Source: Bacteroidaceae bacterium (GTDB lineage: Bacteria; Bacteroidota; Bacteroidia; Bacteroidales; Bacteroidaceae). Taken from it: 17,351 nt of DNA. The translations under genes and the position numbers were made by a program. Below are positions 1-7,449 of the stretch, piece by piece; the stretch's first letter is position 1; each line of letters opens with the position of its first letter. The stretch covers positions 1 to 17,351 of the forward strand of contig JAILIJ010000003.1 in NCBI GenBank assembly GCA_024695315.1, in the 5' to 3' direction. The notes beneath the pieces were generated by a model. That model did not search any database and had not been told where the DNA came from. It saw nothing but the letters and a program-made list of their open reading frames with translations.

Positions 1-107
1 CATTGATGAAATATGTTACCAACGATTTCAAGTGAAAAATATACAACAGTAAAGACTAATCTTTTATAATTATAACTATTAATACTTAACTTAACTAGAA
101 TTAAAAA

Positions 108-3100
108 ATGCTAAAAAAAACATTTTTTGCAGCGTTACTATTGGCTTTAAATAGTAATGCATTCGCTCAAATTGTAAGTGGCACAGATTACTTCATCAAG
201 AATGTTGAAGCAGGCTACTTCTTGGGTGGCGGTAATGACTGGGGTACTCACGCCTCTCTGATAGGAAAGCCACAATCCTTCAATCTTGTTGGTAGTGATG
301 GGGCTTATACTATCGATTCTCACCAGTATAACAACGCATCAAACCACTTCTTGGCTGATGGACTCTATTGTGATGGTGCTGCAACTTCTTGGAATTTCAA
401 GGAGACAACTGAAGGTTCAGGAATCTATACCATTGAATACAACGGAAAGTATATCGCTGGAAATGGTAAGAATGCAGCTGTCACAACAACTGAAGACGGA
501 ACAGCAAGCGCTGCTCAATGGCAGTTGTACACTCTTGCTGACGTAGTAACAAGACAGGCTTCTGCAAGCGCAGAAAACCCAGTTAACGTAACAGAATTTA
601 TCAAAAACCCAGAATTTAAGCGCAATGCCAATACTTCTTACTACCCTACTTGGGCTGTAACAGGAGCTGACGGAACAGGTTCTCCAAATAAAATTGCCTA
701 TGGTAGTGGTTCAAATACTGCTAACTGCGCAGAATCATATCAATCTTCAAATGGTTTCCACCTTTCTCAGGAAATCACAGATCTCAAGCCAGGTGTATAC
801 CGCTTAGACGCTCAGGCTTTCTATCGTCAAGATGGTACTGATGATATCCTACCTTACGTTTTCGCAAACGACCAGCAGTCAACTTTCCCACTTCTCTCAG
901 GAACAGAAAACAACATGGCTGCTGCTTACGCATCATTCCTAATCGGCACTTATGCTATAGAACCAATCTATATCTCTGTAACATCAGAGGCTAACACTAT
1001 TACACTTGGTGTACACGGAGAAAGCGTAAGTCTTTGGAACATCTGGGGTGAGTTCAATCTCACATACTACGGAGATGTAACTATAAGCGAAGTAAAGAAC
1101 GCTTCTTACGCAGTCAACTATCGCGCTGCTCTCAAAGCTGCTAATGAAGTTGACCAAACAGCTAAGATGAGCGATGCTGCTCTCAAGGCTCTTCAGGAGG
1201 CTCTCGCTGCTTACCCAGAAGATAAGGTTCTCACTAACGACGCAACAGCAGAGTCTATCGAGGCAGCAACTACAGCTCTCAAGAACGCAGCAAAAAATGC
1301 TATTGCTTCAATCGAAGGATTAGCAGTTGCTGAAGAGACAACAGCTAAGGTTGATGACCTTCTTAACAATAATAACTTCTACACAGCTGACGCTTACAAG
1401 ACTTTCGCTGACGCTTATACAGCATTCAAAGCTACAGTTGAGGACGGTACAGTAACTAAAGCTTCTGCTACTGAGTATCGCAACAGCGTATTCGGTTCAG
1501 GATGGAGAACAGCTAACACAGCTGACGACTTACTCCTCTCTACTTGGGGTACTGCAAACTACGACTCAGATATCTATATCAACACATGGTCTGTTGAAGC
1601 AGATAATCTTACTAATGGCTCTGGCATGACAGTTCCATTCTTCGAGTACTGGGTTGCTGATGCTAACTCTCTCTCAGCTACAACTAAGACTGCTACTCTC
1701 TCAGGACTTGAGAATGGTACTTATGAGATTTCAGCTCTCGTACGTGTTCGTATGAAGAACGGCGTAACTGAAGGTGCTACAGGTATCACAATGTCTGCTA
1801 ATAACGGAGAATCAGTTGACGTATGCGCAGGTGCAACTTGCGAAGACGGAACACAGTTCCTCTATGGCACATTCACAGCTACAGGTGAAGTAACAGACGG
1901 AAACCTTAGTCTCACTTTCAACGTTGCTGACGACAACAATATCAGCTGGCTCTCTTTCAAGAATATTAAGTACACAAAGAAAGAGCCTGTAGTTATTCCA
2001 GACGCTCCACACTTCACAATGACAGCAAACTCATCTATTTTGACTTCAACAAACATGACAGAAGGCAAAAACGCTGCTTCTATGGTATGCTTGGATGAGA
2101 ATGTGTGGACAGTATTAGGATATCCTGGAGAAACTGGATTATGTCCAGCAATCGCACCTTCTAACGGTTTGATTCGTCTCTATTACGATGATAAGGAGTC
2201 AAGCTACATGACAGTTTCTAACTCTACTTACAACATTGACAGTATCCGTATCTACTACACAGCAGAAAAGTACAACGGTGCTAAGGTTCTTGTCAATGAC
2301 ACAGAGGTAGCAGGCAAGAACAACTCATACAATATTGACGCTACATCATTCACACTTTCTAACGGAAGAGAATCAACAGGCCAGGTTCGTATGGACTCTG
2401 TCTTAATCTTCTACTCTGAGTCTTCTTCAATTGCAGACCTCGGTACTGCTAATATCAACGTAGACTATGATAATGATAAGTTCACTATCACATTCCCAGA
2501 TTACACAGATGCAGCAGCTACAGCAGAAGGCAACAAGTATGTTGGTAATGTTACTACATCAATAAATGAAGAAACAAATAATTTCGAATTAGACTTTGAT
2601 GCTTCAACAGGCATCGTGCTTCCACTTTCTAACATGACAAGCAACCTTCCTGCAGGTACAGTTATCAACGCTACTATTGCAGCAGGTGACCTCAAATTGG
2701 TTGACGCTAACAATAATGTAATCGCAACTAACAAGAGCGAATACACAACAGTTATTACTGTTCCAGAAGAAGCTAACGATGCACTCGAAATTGATGGCGT
2801 TAAATATAATATTAAGGGCGAGAACCTCTTCGTTAATGGTTCATTCAGCGATGGTGTAAACGGATGGCAAGCTGCTCGCTACACTGTTGACGCTGATATT
2901 GCAAACTTCACAGTAACTACAGAAGGCGGTTGCGACAATGGCGCATACCTCACTACTAACGGTGCTGGTGCAGGCGACGTTAAGACTATCTGCCAGGCTG
3001 TTCCAGTAGAGCCAGGTAAGACTTACTACTTCACAGTTTACACAAGCGGTAAGGCTCCATCTTCTAACAACTTCGCTTACAATGCTCTCTTCAAGATGAC

Positions 3101-3965
3101 TGACGCTACTACTGAAGATGGCGCAATCAAGTCATTCGAATGGCCACAAGGTGCTGAGCAGACAACAACAGACTGGTCACAGACTCAGTATGTATTCACT
3201 GCTGAAGAAGGACATCCTTATGTAGGTGTACGTATGGGTTGGAACGCAAGCTCAAGCTTCGACGGTTTCGCACTCTACGAGGTAGAAATGGTTTCTTCTG
3301 AACTCGAGGCAGCTAAGAGCACTGCTATCGCAGCTCTTGACGCTCTTTCACCAATTGGCGACGGCGTATTCTGCTACAGCCAGAGCAGCATTGACGCAGC
3401 TAAGAAGGCTATCAACGACGCAACTTCTGTTGAGGAAGTAAATGCTGTTGAAGCACCAAAGCCAAACGCTCCTGTTGAGGGTCAGGCTTACGCTATCGCT
3501 AACACAACTGCAAACGGTAACCTCTGCGTAGCAAACTCTAACGTTACAGTAACATCTGAGGCTTACTTGTTCTTCACTGCAGTTGAAGGTGGATATATCC
3601 TCTCTAACAGCGAGAACGAGTATGTATTCAAGACTACAAGCAACAACTGGACATTAAGCTCTACTACAGAGGCTGCTGAGGCATACGTTCTTACATTCAA
3701 CGCTGTTGAAGGTGGTTACACTATTCAGGGTGCTAAGGGACTCCTCGGTACAGACAGCACAGACGACGGTTCTGCTGTTTACGCTGACAAGAATGCAAGC
3801 AAGAACGGTATTTGGACAATCACAGAGTACACTATACCAGACGCTATCTCAAGTGTAAATACTAACGAGACAAATGCTTCTGTCAAGAAGGTTCTCCGCG
3901 ATGGTAAGATTGTTATCCTTAAGGATGGCAAGAACTACAACGTTGTCGGTGCAAGAATTAAGTAA
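108..3965 (+). CDS. Large modular secreted surface protein
   Basis: A 1285-residue secreted protein with no recognised enzyme domain. Residues 1-20 form a signal peptide ending AFA before Q21. By eye the modules are: a ricin/beta-trefoil-like region (about 24-145), a galactose-binding-like beta region (163-323), an Ala-rich helical FIVAR-like stretch (327-465), a beta domain with an NGSGM segment (466-627), a domain starting HFTMTANSS (635-771), a beta domain (775-885), a CenC/CBM-like region with VNGSFSDGVNGW (905-1063), a short helical stretch, and a second trefoil-like region (1123-1242). The final 43 residues form a short module with GKIVILKDGKNYNVVGARIK, like many Prevotella secreted proteins and reminiscent of the end of type IX secretion sorting domains. 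Codon use resembles that of glyS, suggesting strong expression. The domains suggest glycan or matrix binding, which is inference. The 107 bp upstream show no good TAnnTTTG element. The fold assignments are tentative; the ORF itself is certain. Confidence 0.9.
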   Translation: MLKKTFFAALLLALNSNAFAQIVSGTDYFIKNVEAGYFLGGGNDWGTHASLIGKPQSFNLVGSDGAYTIDSHQYNNASNHFLADGLYCDGAATSWNFKETTEGSGIYTIEYNGKYIAGNGKNAAVTTTEDGTASAAQWQLYTLADVVTRQASASAENPVNVTEFIKNPEFKRNANTSYYPTWAVTGADGTGSPNKIAYGSGSNTANCAESYQSSNGFHLSQEITDLKPGVYRLDAQAFYRQDGTDDILPYVFANDQQSTFPLLSGTENNMAAAYASFLIGTYAIEPIYISVTSEANTITLGVHGESVSLWNIWGEFNLTYYGDVTISEVKNASYAVNYRAALKAANEVDQTAKMSDAALKALQEALAAYPEDKVLTNDATAESIEAATTALKNAAKNAIASIEGLAVAEETTAKVDDLLNNNNFYTADAYKTFADAYTAFKATVEDGTVTKASATEYRNSVFGSGWRTANTADDLLLSTWGTANYDSDIYINTWSVEADNLTNGSGMTVPFFEYWVADANSLSATTKTATLSGLENGTYEISALVRVRMKNGVTEGATGITMSANNGESVDVCAGATCEDGTQFLYGTFTATGEVTDGNLSLTFNVADDNNISWLSFKNIKYTKKEPVVIPDAPHFTMTANSSILTSTNMTEGKNAASMVCLDENVWTVLGYPGETGLCPAIAPSNGLIRLYYDDKESSYMTVSNSTYNIDSIRIYYTAEKYNGAKVLVNDTEVAGKNNSYNIDATSFTLSNGRESTGQVRMDSVLIFYSESSSIADLGTANINVDYDNDKFTITFPDYTDAAATAEGNKYVGNVTTSINEETNNFELDFDASTGIVLPLSNMTSNLPAGTVINATIAAGDLKLVDANNNVIATNKSEYTTVITVPEEANDALEIDGVKYNIKGENLFVNGSFSDGVNGWQAARYTVDADIANFTVTTEGGCDNGAYLTTNGAGAGDVKTICQAVPVEPGKTYYFTVYTSGKAPSSNNFAYNALFKMTDATTEDGAIKSFEWPQGAEQTTTDWSQTQYVFTAEEGHPYVGVRMGWNASSSFDGFALYEVEMVSSELEAAKSTAIAALDALSPIGDGVFCYSQSSIDAAKKAINDATSVEEVNAVEAPKPNAPVEGQAYAIANTTANGNLCVANSNVTVTSEAYLFFTAVEGGYILSNSENEYVFKTTSNNWTLSSTTEAAEAYVLTFNAVEGGYTIQGAKGLLGTDSTDDGSAVYADKNASKNGIWTITEYTIPDAISSVNTNETNASVKKVLRDGKIVILKDGKNYNVVGARIK

Positions 3966-4030
3966 AGAAACATAACATTTCCCGTTTTTAAGTTTACAAA
4001 TCATAAACATAATAATAGGAAATAAAATCT

Positions 4031-4067
4031 AAGCACAAGGATTAGTTTTAGTCCTTGTGCTTTTTTT
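4031..4067 (+). terminator. Intrinsic terminator after first surface protein
   Basis: The arms GCACAAGGA (4033-4041) and TCCTTGTGC (4052-4060) pair perfectly over 9 bp around a 10-nt loop and are followed by seven T. It lies 65 bp after the stop codon, so the two surface-protein genes are probably separate transcription units. Confidence 0.93.
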
Positions 4068-4132
4068 ATGGTACAAAATGAACTTATTTGATGTCAAAAA
4101 CGGACATTTGATAGTAATTAAACATTTTTTGC

Positions 4133-4163
4133 TTGTGTTATAACGAAAAAAAACGTTCCTTTG
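4133..4163 (+). promoter_or_regulatory. Probable Bacteroidetes promoter of second surface protein
   Basis: TTG at 4133-4135 lies exactly 20 bp before TTCCTTTG at 4156-4163, one mismatch from the Bacteroidetes -7 consensus TAnnTTTG. A transcript would start near 4170 and carry a leader of about 95 nt. Confidence 0.6.
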
Positions 4164-4201
4164 CAAAAAGAAATGAAAAGAAAGAAATTAAGAGTATTAA
4201 G

Positions 4202-4228
4202 TAGGGAACTAAAAAAAATAGGGAACTA
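4202..4228 (+). repeat. Direct repeat TAGGGAACTA in 5' leader
   Basis: TAGGGAACTA occurs at 4202-4211 and again at 4219-4228, separated by an A-run, within the predicted untranslated leader of the second surface protein. It could be a regulator or RNA-protein site or a small duplication; nothing in the sequence decides. Confidence 0.5.
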
Positions 4229-4264
4229 ACAATTTTTTATTATATTTCAATTATACAAAGTTTT

Positions 4265-5971
4265 ATGAATAAATTTTTACGACTCTCACTAAGTATTGCT
4301 GCATTGGTCGTTGTAAATTCTATTAAGGCTATTGTTACATACCCAGTAACTATTCTAACAGAAGAAGCCTCTCTTAACAACTGGACAATCACAAGCAATG
4401 ACAAATTTGTAACTAACACTTGGTCTACAGAGAATGATGGTTCAGGCATAAGCACTCCATTTATCGAGACATGGGTTGAATCAGGAAAATATCTTTCTGA
4501 CGCAACAATTTCTCACTCACAAATTACAGGCCTCACTGCTGGTTCATACACAGTTTCTGTTGTTGCACGTGTATATAACGAGAAGAATTCAACAGATTCA
4601 CCATCTGGTGTTTCTTTCAGTGCTAATGGCACATCACTTGATCTTGCTGCAACAGGAGTAAAATCAATCTACAACGGAGAAAGTGCTCTCGTTTACGACA
4701 CACTCTCTGTAAACTGTGAAGTTAGCGAAGCTGGTACACTTGATATTTCTTTCGCACTTAACAATGTTGTTGGTAACTGGCTTGCTTTCAAAAATCTTGA
4801 GGTAGTCTACAACAGCGCTACAGCTCCAGTACTGAATGCTGTTGAAGGCGCTATGAACTCTGCAACAGCAGAAAGCCAGAAGACTGCTCTCCAGAACTAC
4901 ACTGACAATCCAACAATTGAAAATTACGAAGCTGCACTTGCTGCCATCGCCAATGCAGAAACAGTAGCTGACTTCTATGCAACAAACGAGACTTACATCT
5001 CAACTCTCGACGAGGACGGTAAAGCTTCATTTGCAGTAGCTGAAGCTACTGAAACATCTGTTGAGGCACTTGTTAAAGCTCTTATCGCTGCTCAGAAAGC
5101 ACAGACAACAGCTAATTCTGATCTTACATACGTAATGGAAAACAGCTTTTGGGGTAGCACACAGGGAGATGGACCAAAGCTCTATTCTAATGGTGGAACA
5201 GATACTTATAACAATTCTGCTTTCACATCAGGCAAGATCATCTTCCAAACTATCGATGGACTCAACAAGGGTACATACGAAGTACAGATTTATGCAACAT
5301 CTAATCTTGCATGGATTCAAGGCACAACAGGTGCTAACATCGCTCAGGTATATGCAAACGGTACAACAAAGGATATCGAAGTTATCGGTCAGACAGCTTG
5401 TACTATCACAGACTACCTACACACTATCACAGCAGAGGTTGACGATTCAGGTGTTCTCGAATATGGTATTCAAAACATCGCTGATGGTGGAAACTGGTAT
5501 GTTGTAGAAATAAAGTCACTCAAACTTCTTGAACCTTACGTTGAAAATCCAGAAGCAGCTCACTTCGACTTGAAGTACACTGGTATTACTCAGTCAAACA
5601 TGACAGAGGGCAACAATGCTTCATCTTTGAATCTTGACGAAAACGTATGGACTGTAACAGCAAACCAAGGTGATACAGACAACTATCCACGTCTCTTCTC
5701 TAATGGATATTTCGGTCTTTACTCCTCAATGGATGCTGGCGGGAAAAATAACTCTATAACAGTATCAAACGAAACATATCTTGTTGATAGTATCAAGATA
5801 ACATACATTAAGAATTACGAATTCGGAACAATATCTGTAAACGGAAATAATGTTAATGTTGAAGAAAATAGCGACAACTGTTACATTATCAATTCAACAG
5901 AATTCACAATTGGTAACTCAAGCGATTCTAAGCAGACTCGTATCGAATCAATTGCAATCTACTATTCTTAA
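4265..5971 (+). CDS. Modular secreted surface protein, interrupted before its C-terminal module
   Basis: This 568-residue protein is a partial paralogue of the upstream gene. Residues 1-22 are a signal peptide ending IKA. Residues 25-190 match the upstream NGSGM-type domain (WSTENDGSGISTPFIETW against WSVEADNLTNGSGMTVPFFE). An Ala-rich helical part follows (190-285), then a beta domain (286-425). Residues 433-568 match the upstream HFTMTANSS domain (here QSNMTEGNNAS; upstream TNMTEGKNAAS). Translation stops at TAA 5969-5971, right after AIYYS. The next 45 codons in the same frame encode a C-terminal module nearly the same as that of the upstream protein, so the ancestral gene ran to 6109 (614 codons). 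As read, the product would be exported across the inner membrane but lack the module. It may be a recent nonsense allele, a sequencing error or a readthrough gene. The function is probably adhesion or glycan binding, which is inference. Confidence 0.85.
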   Translation: MNKFLRLSLSIAALVVVNSIKAIVTYPVTILTEEASLNNWTITSNDKFVTNTWSTENDGSGISTPFIETWVESGKYLSDATISHSQITGLTAGSYTVSVVARVYNEKNSTDSPSGVSFSANGTSLDLAATGVKSIYNGESALVYDTLSVNCEVSEAGTLDISFALNNVVGNWLAFKNLEVVYNSATAPVLNAVEGAMNSATAESQKTALQNYTDNPTIENYEAALAAIANAETVADFYATNETYISTLDEDGKASFAVAEATETSVEALVKALIAAQKAQTTANSDLTYVMENSFWGSTQGDGPKLYSNGGTDTYNNSAFTSGKIIFQTIDGLNKGTYEVQIYATSNLAWIQGTTGANIAQVYANGTTKDIEVIGQTACTITDYLHTITAEVDDSGVLEYGIQNIADGGNWYVVEIKSLKLLEPYVENPEAAHFDLKYTGITQSNMTEGNNASSLNLDENVWTVTANQGDTDNYPRLFSNGYFGLYSSMDAGGKNNSITVSNETYLVDSIKITYIKNYEFGTISVNGNNVNVEENSDNCYIINSTEFTIGNSSDSKQTRIESIAIYYS

Positions 5972-6109
5972 ATTCCTACTGCTATCAACAACATCAACGC
6001 TAATGTTCAGACTGCAGGTTCTGTAAAGAAAGTTGTTCGTAATGGCAAGATTGTTATCATCAAGGATAATAAAACTTATAACGTTGCAGGCGCATTATTG
6101 AAGGACTAA
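5972..6109 (+). pseudogene. In-frame C-terminal module cut off by TAA
   Basis: Directly after the TAA at 5969-5971, without a frame change, 45 sense codons run to TAA at 6107-6109. They start IPTAINNINANV and include SVKKVVRNGKIVIIKDNK and YNVAGALLK. The upstream protein ends IPDAISSVNT, SVKKVLRDGKIVILKDGK, YNVVGARIK, so the same module is present and undamaged. No start codon or promoter would allow it to be made alone. It would be translated only by readthrough, or if the stop is an assembly error. The terminator lies beyond it, consistent with it having been the native 3' end. Confidence 0.85.
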
Positions 6110-6160
6110 TATTTCTGAAATAATACAATATCCGCAAAACTTTTGCGCATCACATAAATT

Positions 6161-6193
6161 AAGGTCGGTTTCCTATGGAATCCGACCTTTTTT
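6161..6193 (+). terminator. Intrinsic terminator after second surface protein
   Basis: AAGGTCGG (6161-6168) pairs with CCGACCTT (6182-6189). An inner TTCC/GGAA stem is separated from it by one T-T mismatch and closed by a TAT loop. Six T follow or overlap the 3' arm (6188-6193). Confidence 0.93.
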
Positions 6194-6258
6194 GTCTATT
6201 GTCATATTTTCTAATATTGCTTTGTTCGCTAAAACTTCGCCTCTTTTAGCATTCCTTC

Positions 6259-6289
6259 ATGCAGAATCTTTCATCCATCAATGCAGAAT
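6259..6289. repeat. 22-bp-spaced ATGCAGAAT direct repeat
   Basis: ATGCAGAAT occurs at 6259-6267 and 6281-6289, with partial similarity continuing (TTTC downstream of each). It is the first of several short repeats in the gene-free stretch 6110-6753. I see no credible coding region in that stretch. Confidence 0.6.
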
Positions 6290-6345
6290 AATTTCCTTAT
6301 TAATACTTGCCATTTTTCTGCTTATTGCGGAAAAATTCTTCAAAT

Positions 6346-6429
6346 TGCACCGTGGTACGGTAAAATCACGCCGTGGTTCGGTCGTACCACAGCGTGGTAT
6401 AACTGTACCACAGCGTGATTTTGAAAACT
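6346..6429. repeat. Four 21-bp tandem units that also form a hairpin
   Basis: The core C/G-CGTGGT recurs at 6350, 6371, 6392 and (as GCGTGAT) 6413, an exact 21-bp period. The first two units carry CCGTGGTnCGGT and the last two carry TACCACAGCGTG. AAAATCACGCCGTGGT (6362-6377) and ACCACAGCGTGATTTT (6407-6422) form a 16-bp inverted repeat with one mismatch. An inner TACCAC-AGC-GTGGTA hairpin spans 6385-6399. Both strands are open in one frame, but the period of seven codons and the lack of a good start suggest a DNA or RNA element rather than a protein. Confidence 0.75.
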
Positions 6430-6567
6430 TATCCAAAATATGAGAAAAATTTACGCTGCGTATTCCATAAACTTTTGCGCTCAAACGGAAGAATTATTCA
6501 GCATAAAATGCCCCATCACAGCATACACCTAAGCACCCTTCTCAGGTCTTTCATTAGCTATATCCCA

Positions 6568-6629
6568 TTTGAGCAGCGTTAACACACCGTTTGAGCAGTG
6601 TTTGAGCAGTGCTCAAACACTGCTCAAAC
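6568..6629. repeat. TTTGAGCAG repeats forming a 41-bp perfect palindrome
   Basis: TTTGAGCAG occurs at 6568, 6590 and 6601. The last two copies sit back to back (11-bp unit TTTGAGCAGTG) and face two inverted copies. The result is an inverted repeat at 6589-6629 with 20-bp perfect arms around a single central base. A transcript could form a 19-20 bp hairpin with almost no loop. No T-run follows on the plus strand. On the minus strand it lies just beyond the terminator of the nitroreductase operon. Confidence 0.85.
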
Positions 6630-6633
6630 ATAT

Positions 6634-6673
6634 AAAAAAGACGTGTGTCTAAGATCTATAATCTTGACACACG
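6634..6673 (-). terminator. Intrinsic terminator of the minus-strand uptake operon
   Basis: Read on the minus strand, CGTGTGTCAAGAT (6673-6661) pairs with ATCTTAGACACACG (6655-6642) with one bulged base and a 5-nt loop. It is followed by TC and six T (6639-6634). It lies about 80 bp after the nitroreductase stop codon. Confidence 0.88.
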
Positions 6674-6753
6674 CCCCACAACATCTAACAGAAACGATTT
6701 GTAATAATCTTTCTACTCTGTAATTACTTTTTGCGTATTATTAGAAGGGGTAG

Positions 6754-7368
6754 TTATTTCCACGCACCATAAGTGATCTTATTGACATCCCACTTATCCT
6801 TTGGTTCAGCCTTTCTTTCTGGATTTGGATAACCTATACGGATGGCACACATAGGATAGAGATTAGCAGGCATATTGAGCTTCTTTCTAACATTCTCCAC
6901 CTTAGCAGCAATCGGATGAACAGTTGTCCAAACAGCACCCAAACCAAGAGCATGAGCAGCGAGCAAAAGATTCTCTGTAGCAGCCGACAAGTCCTGAATC
7001 CATATTTCTCTCACCTCGCCCTTTGCCATACGTGCAGTATCAGCACAGACAACAATAATAAGAGGAGTCTTTTTCATTCGCTGAGCACGCTCACCGTCAC
7101 CTGCATACTGGGCTACAGCCTCAGGAGTGTTAAGTACAACAAAATGCCAAGGCTGAAGATTTCTATCTGTTGGTGCAGCCATAGCAGCACGAAGCATTGT
7201 CTCAATCTTATCCTGCTCAACTGGTTTCTCGAGAAAACTTCTTACACTTGCACGAGTAAGGATATTATCCATAACAGCCTTAACATTGCTATCGGTCTGA
7301 GCTGATAGAGAAAGAGATGCTGCAAATAGTACTGACAGAAGTGCAGTCTTAAGTATATTTATTTTCAT
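6754..7368 (-). CDS. Exported nitroreductase-family FMN oxidoreductase
   Basis: This 204-residue nitroreductase-fold flavoprotein is expected to bind FMN and use NAD(P)H or another donor to reduce a small substrate. Family marks are the N-terminal RASVRSF (39-45), PTDRNLQPWHFVV (66-78), AATENLLLAAHALGLGAVWT (129-148) and the C-terminal ITYGAW. Unusually, residues 1-23 form a clear signal peptide (hydrophobic core LLSVLFAASLSL, then SAQ), so the enzyme should act in the periplasm; most relatives are cytoplasmic. It is the third gene of a minus-strand operon, 81 bp after the DUF4374 lipoprotein gene, and a terminator follows. The linkage suggests it reduces something brought in by the receptor system, perhaps an iron chelate, but the substrate cannot be read from sequence. 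The gap before it holds only a one-mismatch TACTTTCG element, so it is probably cotranscribed. Confidence 0.9.
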   Translation of the reverse strand: MKINILKTALLSVLFAASLSLSAQTDSNVKAVMDNILTRASVRSFLEKPVEQDKIETMLRAAMAAPTDRNLQPWHFVVLNTPEAVAQYAGDGERAQRMKKTPLIIVVCADTARMAKGEVREIWIQDLSAATENLLLAAHALGLGAVWTTVHPIAAKVENVRKKLNMPANLYPMCAIRIGYPNPERKAEPKDKWDVNKITYGAWK

Positions 7369-7449
7369 TTTATTACGTATTTTATTGTATTAATTATTTG
7401 AGTTTCGAAAGTAGTAAATTACTTCCAGCAAGTGATTGCGAAACTAGAA

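Noticed and set aside
6346..6429. Possible CRISPR-like array
   Set aside because: The units are directly tandem with no unique spacers, and no cas genes are in the window.
6192..6484. Two overlapping short reading frames, one on each strand, across the 21-bp repeats
   Set aside because: The plus frame starts at a TTG inside a terminator. Both frames stay open only because the repeat period is a multiple of three, and neither has a promoter or a recognisable protein.
6916..7305. 129-codon frame antisense to the nitroreductase gene
   Set aside because: It is a shadow of a well-supported gene; its translation is low-complexity and shows no family marks.
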